DNA from: an uncultured Bacilli bacterium
GTDB lineage: Bacteria; Bacillota_I; Bacilli_A; RF39; UBA660
Length of the DNA: 36,949 bases
Direction: 5' to 3'
NCBI GenBank assembly: GCA_947627915.1
Contig: CANQXT010000008.1
Coordinates: 1-36,949 of the forward strand
This document shows, piece by piece, positions 24,259 to 32,675 of the stretch. The notes below the pieces were generated by a model, which did not search any database, had not been told where the DNA came from, and worked only from the letters and a program-made list of their open reading frames with translations. Made by a program: the position numbers and the translations under genes. Position 1 is the stretch's first letter. The number at the start of each line of letters is the position of its first letter.

Positions 24259-26007
24259 CTACACTTCCTTTATATTTATAATCTTTTTCTTAATTTCAAT
24301 TTGTTTCTTTAAATTATTAAATTGTTCCTCTTCATTAGTAGTATGAACTATTTTCGCTCTAACTTCTTGCATATTATCATTTTTTAATATATTATCAATA
24401 ACTTTAAGATAATTTAAAAAATCATTTTCATCTAAAGTATCAATATTAACTCTTCCACATATATTATTAACAAACTCTCTTAAATTATCATATTCTTCTA
24501 TATATGTTAGAAAGTCTGCTAAATTTATTTTATGATGCTTTTCAATATAATACTCTATTTCTGTAACTAATTCTCTTTCTATACTATTTTTTAAAAATCC
24601 TAATTGTTTATTAAATATCTTCATATATTTACTATCACTCATCATATAATATAGAATTACTTCTACACATTCATCATATTTATTTTGAGGTTTCTTTATT
24701 TTGAATATTTCTTTAGGTATTTCCTTTTTTTCTTCTTTAAATTGAACTTCTTTTTTTAATGTTTCATAATCTATATCATACTCATTACTTAATTTTTTTA
24801 AAGTAATTTCTTTAGTTAGATTATCTTCTTTATCTAACAACTTTAAAACTGATTTAATATAATTAACTAATTCTTCCGTATTATTAAGATTCTTATTTTC
24901 TTTTAAATACTGTAATTTAAAATCAAAATAATTAATACTATTATTAATAGTGTCTTTAAATTTATCAACACCATATTTTAAAATATATTCATCTGGATCT
25001 TTAGCACCCGTTAAACGTACAACTTTAACCACAACATTTTCTTTTTCTAATTCATTACCAACATTCATTGTGGCCAGTGCTCCAGCATTATCATTATCAA
25101 GCATCAAGATAACTGGCACTCTTAAATTTTTTAAAATGCTTATTTGTTCTTTCGTAATACTTGTACCCATTAATGCTAAAACATTATTTATACCACTTGA
25201 AGACACACGTATCGCATCCATATTACCTTCAACTAAAATAACACTCTTTTCACTTTTAATATAATTTTTAGCATTATAATAATTAAAAATAATATTTCCT
25301 TTTTTATATATCTTAGTTTCTTTTGTATTTATATATTTAGCACTATCTTCATTATTAAATATTCTTCCCGTATAACCAACTATATGACCATCTAAATCAG
25401 TTATGGGTATCATTATTCGATTTTGAAATTTATCATAACCACTTAAACCATCTTTAGTTATTAAGCCAAGTTCATCTAATAAATTTACATCATAATTCTT
25501 TTTAGTTAATACTTCATATAAATAATTATTATTCTTAATAGCTAAACCAATTTTAAAATCTTTAATTATTTTTTCAGTAATACCTCTTTTTTCTAAATAC
25601 TCTTTAGCTTTTATACCTTCTTTACTACTTAAATTATTTTGGAATATTTTTGTAGCATATTCCATTATCTCATATTCTAATTTAAATTTAGTATTTTCTT
25701 TTTTTAGACCTTCAATTTGAAGAGGTATCCCAATTCGATCAGCAACTTTTTTGACTGCTTCTATATAACTTATGTTTTCATAATCTTTAACGAACGTAAA
25801 AACATTTCCACCTTTATTACATACAAAGCATTTGAATAGTTGCCTTTCTTTAGAAACGGACATACTTGGTGTATGGTCATCATGAAAAGGACAAATTCCA
25901 AAATAATTACGACCTTGCATTTTAAGTGGAATATAATCTGAAATAATACTTACTATATCAGCAGAATTTCTTATCTCATTTATTTTGTCTTCACTAATTA
26001 CTCGCAT
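24259..26007 (-). CDS. dnaG: DnaG, DNA primase
   Basis: DnaG synthesises RNA primers at the replication fork. The 582 residues have a CHC2 zinc finger (CPFHDDHTP and CFVCNKGG, about 40-65) and the TOPRIM core (VILVEGNMDAI near 262, MLDNDNAG near 310). The less conserved C-terminus, about 430-582, interacts with the helicase. AGAGGGGAAAA precedes the ATG. dnaG heads the dnaG-sigA-trmK operon with a strong promoter and a leader of about 120 nt; rpsU, often first in this operon, is absent here. Confidence 0.97.
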   Translation of the reverse strand: MRVISEDKINEIRNSADIVSIISDYIPLKMQGRNYFGICPFHDDHTPSMSVSKERQLFKCFVCNKGGNVFTFVKDYENISYIEAVKKVADRIGIPLQIEGLKKENTKFKLEYEIMEYATKIFQNNLSSKEGIKAKEYLEKRGITEKIIKDFKIGLAIKNNNYLYEVLTKKNYDVNLLDELGLITKDGLSGYDKFQNRIMIPITDLDGHIVGYTGRIFNNEDSAKYINTKETKIYKKGNIIFNYYNAKNYIKSEKSVILVEGNMDAIRVSSSGINNVLALMGTSITKEQISILKNLRVPVILMLDNDNAGALATMNVGNELEKENVVVKVVRLTGAKDPDEYILKYGVDKFKDTINNSINYFDFKLQYLKENKNLNNTEELVNYIKSVLKLLDKEDNLTKEITLKKLSNEYDIDYETLKKEVQFKEEKKEIPKEIFKIKKPQNKYDECVEVILYYMMSDSKYMKIFNKQLGFLKNSIERELVTEIEYYIEKHHKINLADFLTYIEEYDNLREFVNNICGRVNIDTLDENDFLNYLKVIDNILKNDNMQEVRAKIVHTTNEEEQFNNLKKQIEIKKKIINIKEV

Positions 26008-26040
26008 TTTTCCCCTCTATTTATATATATTGTCTTTAGC

Positions 26041-26079
26041 ATATCAATTTCCTTTTTTTACATTCAAAAAAATTGATAT
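26041..26079 (-). promoter_or_regulatory. hairpin in the dnaG leader
   Basis: A perfect 10-bp inverted repeat (ATATCAATTT and AAATTGATAT) with a 19-nt A-rich loop lies about 35 bases before dnaG. There is no T tail, so it is an RNA structure or operator rather than a terminator. Confidence 0.45.
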
Positions 26080-26135
26080 TTGACATTTTTTTACACTTTT
26101 CTTCAATAAAAATCCCATTTCTAAGATATTAAAAT

Positions 26136-26163
26136 AGTATAGCAAATATTTTGAAATTGTCAA
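26136..26163 (-). promoter_or_regulatory. sigma-A promoter of dnaG-sigA-trmK
   Basis: A perfect TTGACA, 16 bp, TATACT with an upstream TG (TGCTATACT, extended -10) on the minus strand. Confidence 0.75.
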
Positions 26164-26177
26164 ATATTTTAGATAGT

Positions 26178-26216
26178 AAAAAAAGAAAACTCCATCATAT
26201 TGACGAAGCTTTTCTT
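26178..26216 (-). terminator. terminator of the tandem-pseudoknot RNA
   Basis: On the minus strand AGAAAA-CTTC pairs with GGAG-TTTTCT with small bulges, followed by seven T. Confidence 0.65.
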
Positions 26217-26224
26217 CATTTTCA

Positions 26225-26271
26225 ACCGGGATTACTTATTACTCGCTAGCCACCCGGAAGCGAGAAACATT
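26225..26271. repeat. 47-bp direct repeat, unit 1
   Basis: Runs from ACCGGGATTAC to GAGAAACATT. It is identical to unit 2 at 26276-26322; the linker is GTCG and the period is 51 bp. Confidence 0.9.
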
Positions 26272-26275
26272 GTCG

Positions 26276-26322
26276 ACCGGGATTACTTATTACTCGCTAG
26301 CCACCCGGAAGCGAGAAACATT
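26276..26322. repeat. 47-bp direct repeat, unit 2
   Basis: A perfect copy of unit 1. Both units contain the interleaved pairs CCGGG/CCCGG and CTCGC/GCGAG. Confidence 0.9.
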
Positions 26323-26387
26323 TCCACACTTTTCTGTGCAATTTAAATATACTACATTTTGATAGAAATAGCAATCAAAAATTTTAT

Positions 26388-28112
26388 TTAATTCATTGCT
26401 CTTTTAAACATTTTTTCTAAATCATAAATACTAAATTTAATTATTGTAGGTCTTCCGTGAGGACAATTATATGGATTATCACATTTAACTAAGTTTTTAA
26501 GTAATCCTTCTATTTCCAACATTGATATATGTTCATTAGCTTTTATAGCCATCTTACATGCTAAAGTAATGGCAACATTTTCTCGAAATTTTATAACATC
26601 AAAATCACCATTTAAATTAATAATTAAATCAATTATCTTTCTGATACTTTCTTCTTCATAACCAGTTTTTAACCAAGTTGGATGACTTAATATTTTAATA
26701 GTGTTAATACCAAAGTTTTCCCATTTAAAACCCATATTATTAAATACCTCTTGATGATTACAAAAATCTTGATATTCACTAGCTTTAAATTCAATAGTAA
26801 TAGGTATTAACATATCTATAATATTTATTTCTTCTTTTTTTAAATTATTTAAATAATTCTCATAATTTACTCTTTCTTGCGCAGCATGTTGATCAAGTAA
26901 ATAAATACCTTCATCATTTTCACAAACAATATAAGTACCTAAACATAATCCCACAGGATATAGAATTAAACTTTTAAATTCTTCATTTTTAACTGGGGTT
27001 TCTAAATCTTGAAAATCAAAAGTAGTTTGTTTAATAATTTCAGAATTATTAACAACATTTATATTATCTTTTTTATTTTCATAATTATAATAAGTATCTT
27101 CTTTATCTTTAATAGCATCCGGTATTAATAAATTATTATATAAAACATCTTTAATAGTATTATATATTAAATCATATAAAGAATCCATTTTACTTATTTT
27201 AACATCTTGTTTAGTAGGGTGAATATTAACATCTACTAAAGTAGGATCTACTTCTATATTAAGAACTACTATAGGATATTTACCATCAGGTTTATAAGTA
27301 TAATAAGCATCATTAATTGCTCGATTAATATCATTATTTCTAACTACGCGACCATTAATAAAAGTAATTAAACTATTACGATTAGATTTTAATATTTCTG
27401 GTTTACATACATAACCATTAATAGCAAAATCATCATTTATTTTCTTTATTTCTAACATTTTTTTAGATATATTTAAACCAAATATTTCATGAATAGTTTT
27501 AAGTAAATTATTACTACCACTTGTTTTAAAAATAACATTATTATTATTAGTTAAAGAAAAAGATATATTTGGTTTAGCTAAAGCTAACTTCTCTAAAAAA
27601 CTAGTTATATTAGCTAATTCTGTTTGTTCACTTTTTAAATATTTAAGTCTTGCTGGAGTATTATAAAATAAATTAGTTACAGTTATTTTCGTTCCTTTTC
27701 GCTCATTACTAAAACCTTGTTCAATAATACTACCACCTTTAATATGAATAAGAGTTCCAACATTATCTTTACAGGTTTCTAAAAAAACTTCAGAAACACT
27801 AGCAATAGATGGTAATGCTTCACCTCTAAAACCTAAAGTATTAATAAAAAATAAATCATCATCTTTATATATTTTACTAGTGGCATGTCTTTGAAATGCT
27901 AGAATAGCATCACTACTATCCATTCCAATACCATCATCTATAACACAAACTTCTTTAATACCACCATCTAATAAATTAACTTTTATATTTGAAGATTTAG
28001 CATCAATACTATTTTCAACTAATTCTTTAACAATCGAAGCACATTTCTCAATTACTTCTCCTGCCGCAATTTTATTTGCTAAATTTTCACTCATTACTTT
28101 AATAACACTCAT
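26388..28112 (-). CDS. mutL: MutL, DNA mismatch repair protein
   Basis: MutL couples mismatch recognition by MutS to strand cleavage. The 574 residues have an N-terminal GHKL ATPase (VKELVENSIDAKS, DDGIGM, TLGFRGEALPS) and a C-terminal endonuclease domain with DQHAAQERVNYE (near 415) and CPHGRPT near 560, the metal-binding motifs of nicking-type MutL. No mutS is in the window. A 9-bp gap follows the upstream yqeH gene, so they are probably cotranscribed. Confidence 0.96.
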   Translation of the reverse strand: MSVIKVMSENLANKIAAGEVIEKCASIVKELVENSIDAKSSNIKVNLLDGGIKEVCVIDDGIGMDSSDAILAFQRHATSKIYKDDDLFFINTLGFRGEALPSIASVSEVFLETCKDNVGTLIHIKGGSIIEQGFSNERKGTKITVTNLFYNTPARLKYLKSEQTELANITSFLEKLALAKPNISFSLTNNNNVIFKTSGSNNLLKTIHEIFGLNISKKMLEIKKINDDFAINGYVCKPEILKSNRNSLITFINGRVVRNNDINRAINDAYYTYKPDGKYPIVVLNIEVDPTLVDVNIHPTKQDVKISKMDSLYDLIYNTIKDVLYNNLLIPDAIKDKEDTYYNYENKKDNINVVNNSEIIKQTTFDFQDLETPVKNEEFKSLILYPVGLCLGTYIVCENDEGIYLLDQHAAQERVNYENYLNNLKKEEINIIDMLIPITIEFKASEYQDFCNHQEVFNNMGFKWENFGINTIKILSHPTWLKTGYEEESIRKIIDLIINLNGDFDVIKFRENVAITLACKMAIKANEHISMLEIEGLLKNLVKCDNPYNCPHGRPTIIKFSIYDLEKMFKRAMN

Positions 28113-28121
28113 ACTAACACC

Positions 28122-28991
28122 TTATTTTATAATTGAATTTCTTATTTTTAATTCTTGATTACTTTTAATTATACCTTTTTTAACATATATAAAACCATTA
28201 TTTAATAATATATCTTGATTATTAAGTTCATAACTATAATTTAATTTAAGATTTTCTTTTTTACTAGTTATATTACCATCAATAAAAATAGTTATATTAC
28301 CAAGACCACTTATTTTTAAATTATCAATACTATATATAAAATTATTATTTAATTTTTTAGCATAAACATTTATTTTATTATTTAATATTTTTTTACTATT
28401 TATAATTAATCCTGGACTATCATATATATAACCATTATTATATTTAATTTTAATAAAATCTAAAGTAGTATTATTATATTTACTAGTAGTTAAAATACTA
28501 TTACTTATTTTATTAATTAAAGTTGATTTACCAGAACTAGTTTCACCACATATAATAATATTTTGATATTTATTAATTATATTAGTAATAATATTTAAAT
28601 TAAAATTATCTTTAGCACTTATAAATATTATATCTTCTTCTATATGATATATCTTTTTAAGATTATCTTGTAAATGATTTAATATTAAATTACTTGGTAT
28701 TAAATCACTTTTATTAATAACTAATATTTTTTGATTATTTATTTCTTTATATATATCTATAAGTTCTTGATTTAAACTTAATAAATCAGTTATAAAAATA
28801 GTATAATAATTTAATTTATTTATCTTCTTAATAATATCTATATTATTTAAATTATCTACTTTAATATTTTCATTATAGTGAATTGTTTTAAAACAACGAG
28901 CACAATATTTATTATTTAAATCATTTATATATCCTTTTAATTCTTTATTAGTATTTTGTAGTTTAACCCCACAACCAATACATTTACTCAT
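28122..28991 (-). CDS. yqeH: YqeH-like circularly permuted GTPase
   Basis: A GTPase for 30S ribosome assembly. The N-terminal zinc finger has CIGCGVKLQ and CARC (Cys 4, 7, 32, 35). The GTP motifs are in permuted order: NKSDLI (G4, near 95), SAKD (G5, near 125), GETSSGKSTLIN (G1, near 150), DSPGL (G3, near 192). At 289 residues it is about 75 shorter than Bacillus YqeH, mainly in the C-terminal RNA-binding part. It overlaps yqeG by 8 bp; the yqeG-yqeH order is Bacillus-like. Confidence 0.9.
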   Translation of the reverse strand: MSKCIGCGVKLQNTNKELKGYINDLNNKYCARCFKTIHYNENIKVDNLNNIDIIKKINKLNYYTIFITDLLSLNQELIDIYKEINNQKILVINKSDLIPSNLILNHLQDNLKKIYHIEEDIIFISAKDNFNLNIITNIINKYQNIIICGETSSGKSTLINKISNSILTTSKYNNTTLDFIKIKYNNGYIYDSPGLIINSKKILNNKINVYAKKLNNNFIYSIDNLKISGLGNITIFIDGNITSKKENLKLNYSYELNNQDILLNNGFIYVKKGIIKSNQELKIRNSIIK

Positions 28992-29502
28992 AATATTTTC
29001 CTTTAACTACTAATTCTTTTTTATTTAAATATTTAAGAACATATTTTTCAAAGATATGAAGTATTCTTGTACTAAAAGGTTCTCTTTCACTAATAGAATT
29101 TACTAAAATAGTTGTAAAATTCATTTTATTTCCCCCATAGATATCAGTTACTAAAATATCACCAATCATAGCTATTTCTGTATCTTTAAAATTATATAAG
29201 TTCATTATTTTTTTTAATTTTCTTTTAAATGGTTTAAAAGTATGAAAAGATGCATCAATATTTAGTTTTTCTTTAAATGGTCTTATTCTATCTTTACCAC
29301 TATTAGAGACAATAATTACTTTAAAATTTTTCTCTAATTCAAAAATAAGTTCCCGAAGTTCATCAGTGGGATAGTCTTCATCATAACTAGTTAAAGTATT
29401 ATTTAAATCAAATAATAGACATTTTATGCCTCTTTTTTTTAATTTCTTATAATTAATCGTATATATACTTTGTTGATACATATCAGGTACAAAATTATCC
29501 AT
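28984..29502 (-). CDS. yqeG: YqeG-family HAD-superfamily phosphatase
   Basis: A HAD IIIA-type protein of 172 residues. Motif I is FDLNNTLTSYD with nucleophile Asp32, motif II VSNSG (near 77), the Lys motif FKPFKRKL, and motif IV MIGDILVTDIYGGN (near 118). Odd feature: the general acid/base Asp of DxD is Asn34 (codon AAT at 29401-29403). In Bacillus the motif is DLDNT. The gene precedes yqeH and overlaps it. Substrate unknown; a mitochondrial relative acts on phosphatidylglycerophosphate. Confidence 0.88.
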   Translation of the reverse strand: MDNFVPDMYQQSIYTINYKKLKKRGIKCLLFDLNNTLTSYDEDYPTDELRELIFELEKNFKVIIVSNSGKDRIRPFKEKLNIDASFHTFKPFKRKLKKIMNLYNFKDTEIAMIGDILVTDIYGGNKMNFTTILVNSISEREPFSTRILHIFEKYVLKYLNKKELVVKGKYYE

Positions 29503-29586
29503 AACTATCTCTCTTTCTAAACTATATAATATAATTTTAATCTAATTAAAAAATTAATTCAATAAAAATAATTAATTTTTAGATAG

Positions 29587-29820
29587 CTATTTAAATGTAT
29601 CAATTAAAGAAGATACAATATCAATTGTATTAACCATATCACTTAGTTTATCACTAGTTCTTTCTTTATATAATTCTTTCATTTCTTTCATAAATATTTT
29701 ATAATTTTCAGGATTACGATTTAAATATTTAATATAATTACTATTTTCATCTAAATATTTTTTAAACTTTTTATCTTCTACTAATTTTTGCTGTAAAAAA
29801 TATTCCATCTTAGTCCTCAA
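29587..29820 (-). CDS. ylbE: YlbE-like protein
   Basis: A helical, charged protein of 77 residues, with MEYFLQQKLVEDKKFKKYL and YIKYLNRNPENYKIFMKEMK, matching the short YlbE family found with ylbD in spore-forming Bacilli. It overlaps ylbD by 11 bp. Function unknown. The last 25 residues go beyond the usual domain. Confidence 0.7.
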   Translation of the reverse strand: MRTKMEYFLQQKLVEDKKFKKYLDENSNYIKYLNRNPENYKIFMKEMKELYKERTSDKLSDMVNTIDIVSSLIDTFK

Positions 29821-30166
29821 AAAATTTGTTTAATGGTCGAGGGGATAATGGTCCTTTAACAGGACTATTTATTTTACTAGTTCCTTTACTAGTTAAATCT
29901 TCTACTACTCCTAAAGCTTTTTGAGCAGTATTAATATGTTTTTGAATTTCATCTAAATTAATATTTTTCATAATATCTCCTATTTTAGGAAGATTATTAC
30001 CTCTTAAATCTTTTTCTTTTTCATAAGGACGCCATGCTTCTTCCGAATTACCATAAACATCATATATTTCATAAAATGATTGCATAGTCATTTCTTTATT
30101 TTTAATATACTCTACTAACTCTGGTTTAGATCTTAAAAATTCTTTAAATTCTTCTTTTTTATTCAT
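29810..30166 (-). CDS. ylbD: YlbD-like putative spore coat protein
   Basis: A protein of 118 residues. FKEFLRSKPELVEYIKNKEM, SFYEIYDVYGNSEEAWRPY and the Pro-rich basic end are typical of the YlbD coat family. Its ribosome binding site AGGTGA (30173-30178) lies in the 3' arm of a strong hairpin, so translation from a parC read-through transcript should be blocked. It is followed by ylbE. The spore-coat role comes from the family name and is not shown here. Confidence 0.78.
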   Translation of the reverse strand: MNKKEEFKEFLRSKPELVEYIKNKEMTMQSFYEIYDVYGNSEEAWRPYEKEKDLRGNNLPKIGDIMKNINLDEIQKHINTAQKALGVVEDLTSKGTSKINSPVKGPLSPRPLNKFFED

Positions 30167-30168
30167 TA

Positions 30169-30208
30169 AAAATCACCTAGTATATCTTATGATATCCTAA
30201 GTGATTTT
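30169..30208 (-). terminator. hairpin ending parC and masking the ylbD ribosome binding site
   Basis: On the minus strand AAAATCACTTAG pairs with CTAGGTGATTTT (one U-G pair), with an inner GATATC/GATATA stem. It ends in five T and lies between the parC stop and the ylbD ATG. Confidence 0.65.
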
Positions 30209-30209
30209 A

Positions 30210-32672
30210 TTATATTCTAAAGTCTTTGGTAAAATCTTCTAAAGACATTTGTTTATTATCTTCTTTACTATTTTCATTTATTATTTTTACAGATTCATAT
30301 TTAAGATCAAATTTATCAATATGATTTTTAGATATATTACTACCATTACTGTTTAAATCCATAATAGGAATTTCACTAGTTTTTAATTCTGTTATTTCAC
30401 TATCTTTTTTAATAATAAAGGTATCTTTACTATTAGTAATAAAAGCACTAATTACTTTATATTCAACAGTTTTATTTTTCTTAATTAACATATTACCTTT
30501 TTTAGCTCTTGTTAATTCTTTTAAATCAGTTAATTTTATTCTTTTAACGGTATTTTTATTAGTAAATATGGTTATATATTCATCATTAATATTATAATCA
30601 TGACCATATATAACATAATCATTATCTAATTTTATTCCTTTTACCCCACTAGCTTTAGGACCAACAACAGGTATTTCTTTAGAACTATATCTTAAATAAT
30701 AACAATTATTAGTAACAATTATTGTATCAGTATCACTATAAGAGACACTGACAAGTTCATCATCATCTTTTAATTTAATTGCTGTCATTGTTTTATTAGT
30801 TCTTGTCACAATTAAATCATCCATCAATAATTTTTTAACCATTCCTTTTTTAGTAAATAAAGTTAATATTTTATTATTTTCTAAGATAAAGGAATTAATT
30901 ATTCTTTCACTTTCTTGTAAAGGAATAATATTACTAATATGTTTACCTAGTTCTTTCCATTTAGCTTCATATAATTTATATACAGGTATAAATAAGTAAT
31001 TACCAAGATTTGTAAATAATATTAGATTATCTAAACTAGTTGTTTCAAATATATTTGTTACATAATCACCTGGTTTTAATAAAGTATCACCATCACTTTG
31101 ACTATATGATTTACTAGATACTTTTTTAATATAACCTTCATTAGTAACAATAACACATACATTTTCTTTTGGAATCATACTTTGCATATCTAATTTTATT
31201 TCAGTTATTTCATCAACTATTTGGGTTTTTCTTTCTGTAGCATATTCTTTTTTAACCATCTTTAATTCTTTTTTCATAACATATTTTAATGCTTCTTCAT
31301 CACTTAATATTGCTTTTAAGCCTTCGATTAATCTTTTTAAATTAGCCATTTCTTCTTCTAAAGCAACGACATCAGTATTAGTTAAACGATATAATTGTAA
31401 TTCCACAATTGCTTTCGCTTGTTCTTCAGAAAAAGCAAATTCTTTAACTAAATTAAGAACAGCATCACTCTTATTTTTACTTGCTCTTATTACTTTAATT
31501 ACTTCATCTAAGATACTTAAACATTTAATTAAACCTTCAACTATATGTAATCTTTTTTCTTTTATTTTTAAATCAAATTGGGTTCTTCTTGTTATTACTT
31601 CTTTTTGATGATTAATATAAGCATCTAATATTTCTAAAATACCTAATGTTTTAGGTGCTCTATTTACAATTGTAACCATATTATAACTATAAGATATTTG
31701 TAAATCAGTATTTTTAAGTAAATAATTAATAATTAAATCACTACTAGCCCCATTTTTTAAATCAATAACAATTCTTAATCCTTCTCGATCTGATTCATCT
31801 CTTACTTCTTGAATACCCTCTATTTTTTTATCTATTCTAATACCTTCTATTTTACTAACTAATAATTGTTTAATAACATCATAAGGTATTTCCGTAATAA
31901 CTATTTTTTCTTTACCTTTTTCTTTAATTATTTCATATTTAGAACGAACTATTACTTTACCTTTACCTGTTTTAAAGGCTTCTTTAATACCATCTTTACC
32001 ACAAACTATACCCCCGGTTGGAAAGTCTGGTCCTTTAACAATTTCTAGAATAGAATCTAAATGACAATTAGGAGATTCAATTCTTTTTATTGTCGCATCA
32101 ATTATTTCTCCTAAATTATGAGGCGGAATATTAGTGGCATAACCAGCACTTATTCCCATTGCACCATTAACGAGTAAGTTAGGAAATTTAGCCGGTAAAA
32201 CAGTAGGTTCAAGTAAACGATCATCAAAGTTTGGTGCCCATTCAATTGTTTCTTTATCTAAATCACATAAAAGTTCATTACTGATTTTAGAAAGTCTTGC
32301 TTCGGTATAACGATAAGCCGCAGCGGGATCACCATCCATTGAACCATTATTACCTTTCATATCGACTAAAATAGCATTTTGTTTCCACCATTGACTCATT
32401 CTAACCATGGCATCATATACTGATGAATCACCGTGAGGATGATATTTACCTAAAACATCTCCAACAGTAGCAGCACTCTTTAAATACTTTTTATCATAAG
32501 TATTACCGGCTTTGTACATGGCATAAAGAATTCTTCTTTGAACAGGTTTAAGACCATCTCTAACATCAGGAATAGCTCTATCTTGGATAATTTCTTTAGC
32601 ATAAGCAGCAAATCTTTCCCCCATTATTTCTTCTAAAGCATAATCTTCAATTCTTTTTATTACATTTTGCAT
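30210..32672 (-). CDS. parC: ParC, topoisomerase IV subunit A
   Basis: The DNA-cleaving subunit that decatenates daughter chromosomes. The 820 residues contain [18 protein letters not shown], the quinolone region [14 protein letters not shown] and the active Tyr in [23 protein letters not shown] (not GNFGSIDGD) and the adjacent parE favour ParC over GyrA. The C-terminal beta-pinwheel (about 490-800) lacks a clear GyrA box. It starts 3 bases after the parE stop. The Ser of the quinolone region is wild type. Confidence 0.94.
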   Translation of the reverse strand: MQNVIKRIEDYALEEIMGERFAAYAKEIIQDRAIPDVRDGLKPVQRRILYAMYKAGNTYDKKYLKSAATVGDVLGKYHPHGDSSVYDAMVRMSQWWKQNAILVDMKGNNGSMDGDPAAAYRYTEARLSKISNELLCDLDKETIEWAPNFDDRLLEPTVLPAKFPNLLVNGAMGISAGYATNIPPHNLGEIIDATIKRIESPNCHLDSILEIVKGPDFPTGGIVCGKDGIKEAFKTGKGKVIVRSKYEIIKEKGKEKIVITEIPYDVIKQLLVSKIEGIRIDKKIEGIQEVRDESDREGLRIVIDLKNGASSDLIINYLLKNTDLQISYSYNMVTIVNRAPKTLGILEILDAYINHQKEVITRRTQFDLKIKEKRLHIVEGLIKCLSILDEVIKVIRASKNKSDAVLNLVKEFAFSEEQAKAIVELQLYRLTNTDVVALEEEMANLKRLIEGLKAILSDEEALKYVMKKELKMVKKEYATERKTQIVDEITEIKLDMQSMIPKENVCVIVTNEGYIKKVSSKSYSQSDGDTLLKPGDYVTNIFETTSLDNLILFTNLGNYLFIPVYKLYEAKWKELGKHISNIIPLQESERIINSFILENNKILTLFTKKGMVKKLLMDDLIVTRTNKTMTAIKLKDDDELVSVSYSDTDTIIVTNNCYYLRYSSKEIPVVGPKASGVKGIKLDNDYVIYGHDYNINDEYITIFTNKNTVKRIKLTDLKELTRAKKGNMLIKKNKTVEYKVISAFITNSKDTFIIKKDSEITELKTSEIPIMDLNSNGSNISKNHIDKFDLKYESVKIINENSKEDNKQMSLEDFTKDFRI

Positions 32673-32675
32673 AAA

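Larger units (their letters stand above)
26178..26342 (-). ncRNA. candidate structured RNA with two tandem pseudoknots
   Basis: The 380 bases between mutL and dnaG have no gene. On the minus strand they hold a promoter-like TTGATT, 18 bp, TAGTAT (26349-26378), a small CACA/TGTG hairpin, two identical 47-bp units, and a terminator hairpin with seven T at 26178-26216. Each unit can form an H-type pseudoknot: CTCGC with GCGAG, and CCGGG with CCCGG, interleaved. These GC-rich stems stand out in AT-rich surroundings. It could be a stand-alone RNA or a terminated leader of dnaG. I know no family that matches. The opposite strand could fold similarly, so strand is inferred from the promoter and terminator. 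Confidence 0.5.

Noticed and set aside
26225-26322. T-box leader, because each repeat contains GGGTGGC flanked by pairing arms.
   Set aside because: The consensus GGGTGGNACCGCG is only partly met, there is no stem I or specifier loop, the unit is under 50 nt and repeated in tandem, and no aminoacyl-tRNA or amino-acid gene follows.
26225-26322. CRISPR array or att site from the two direct repeats.
   Set aside because: Only two units, a 4-bp linker rather than a spacer, no cas genes or integrase, and strong internal RNA-like pairing.
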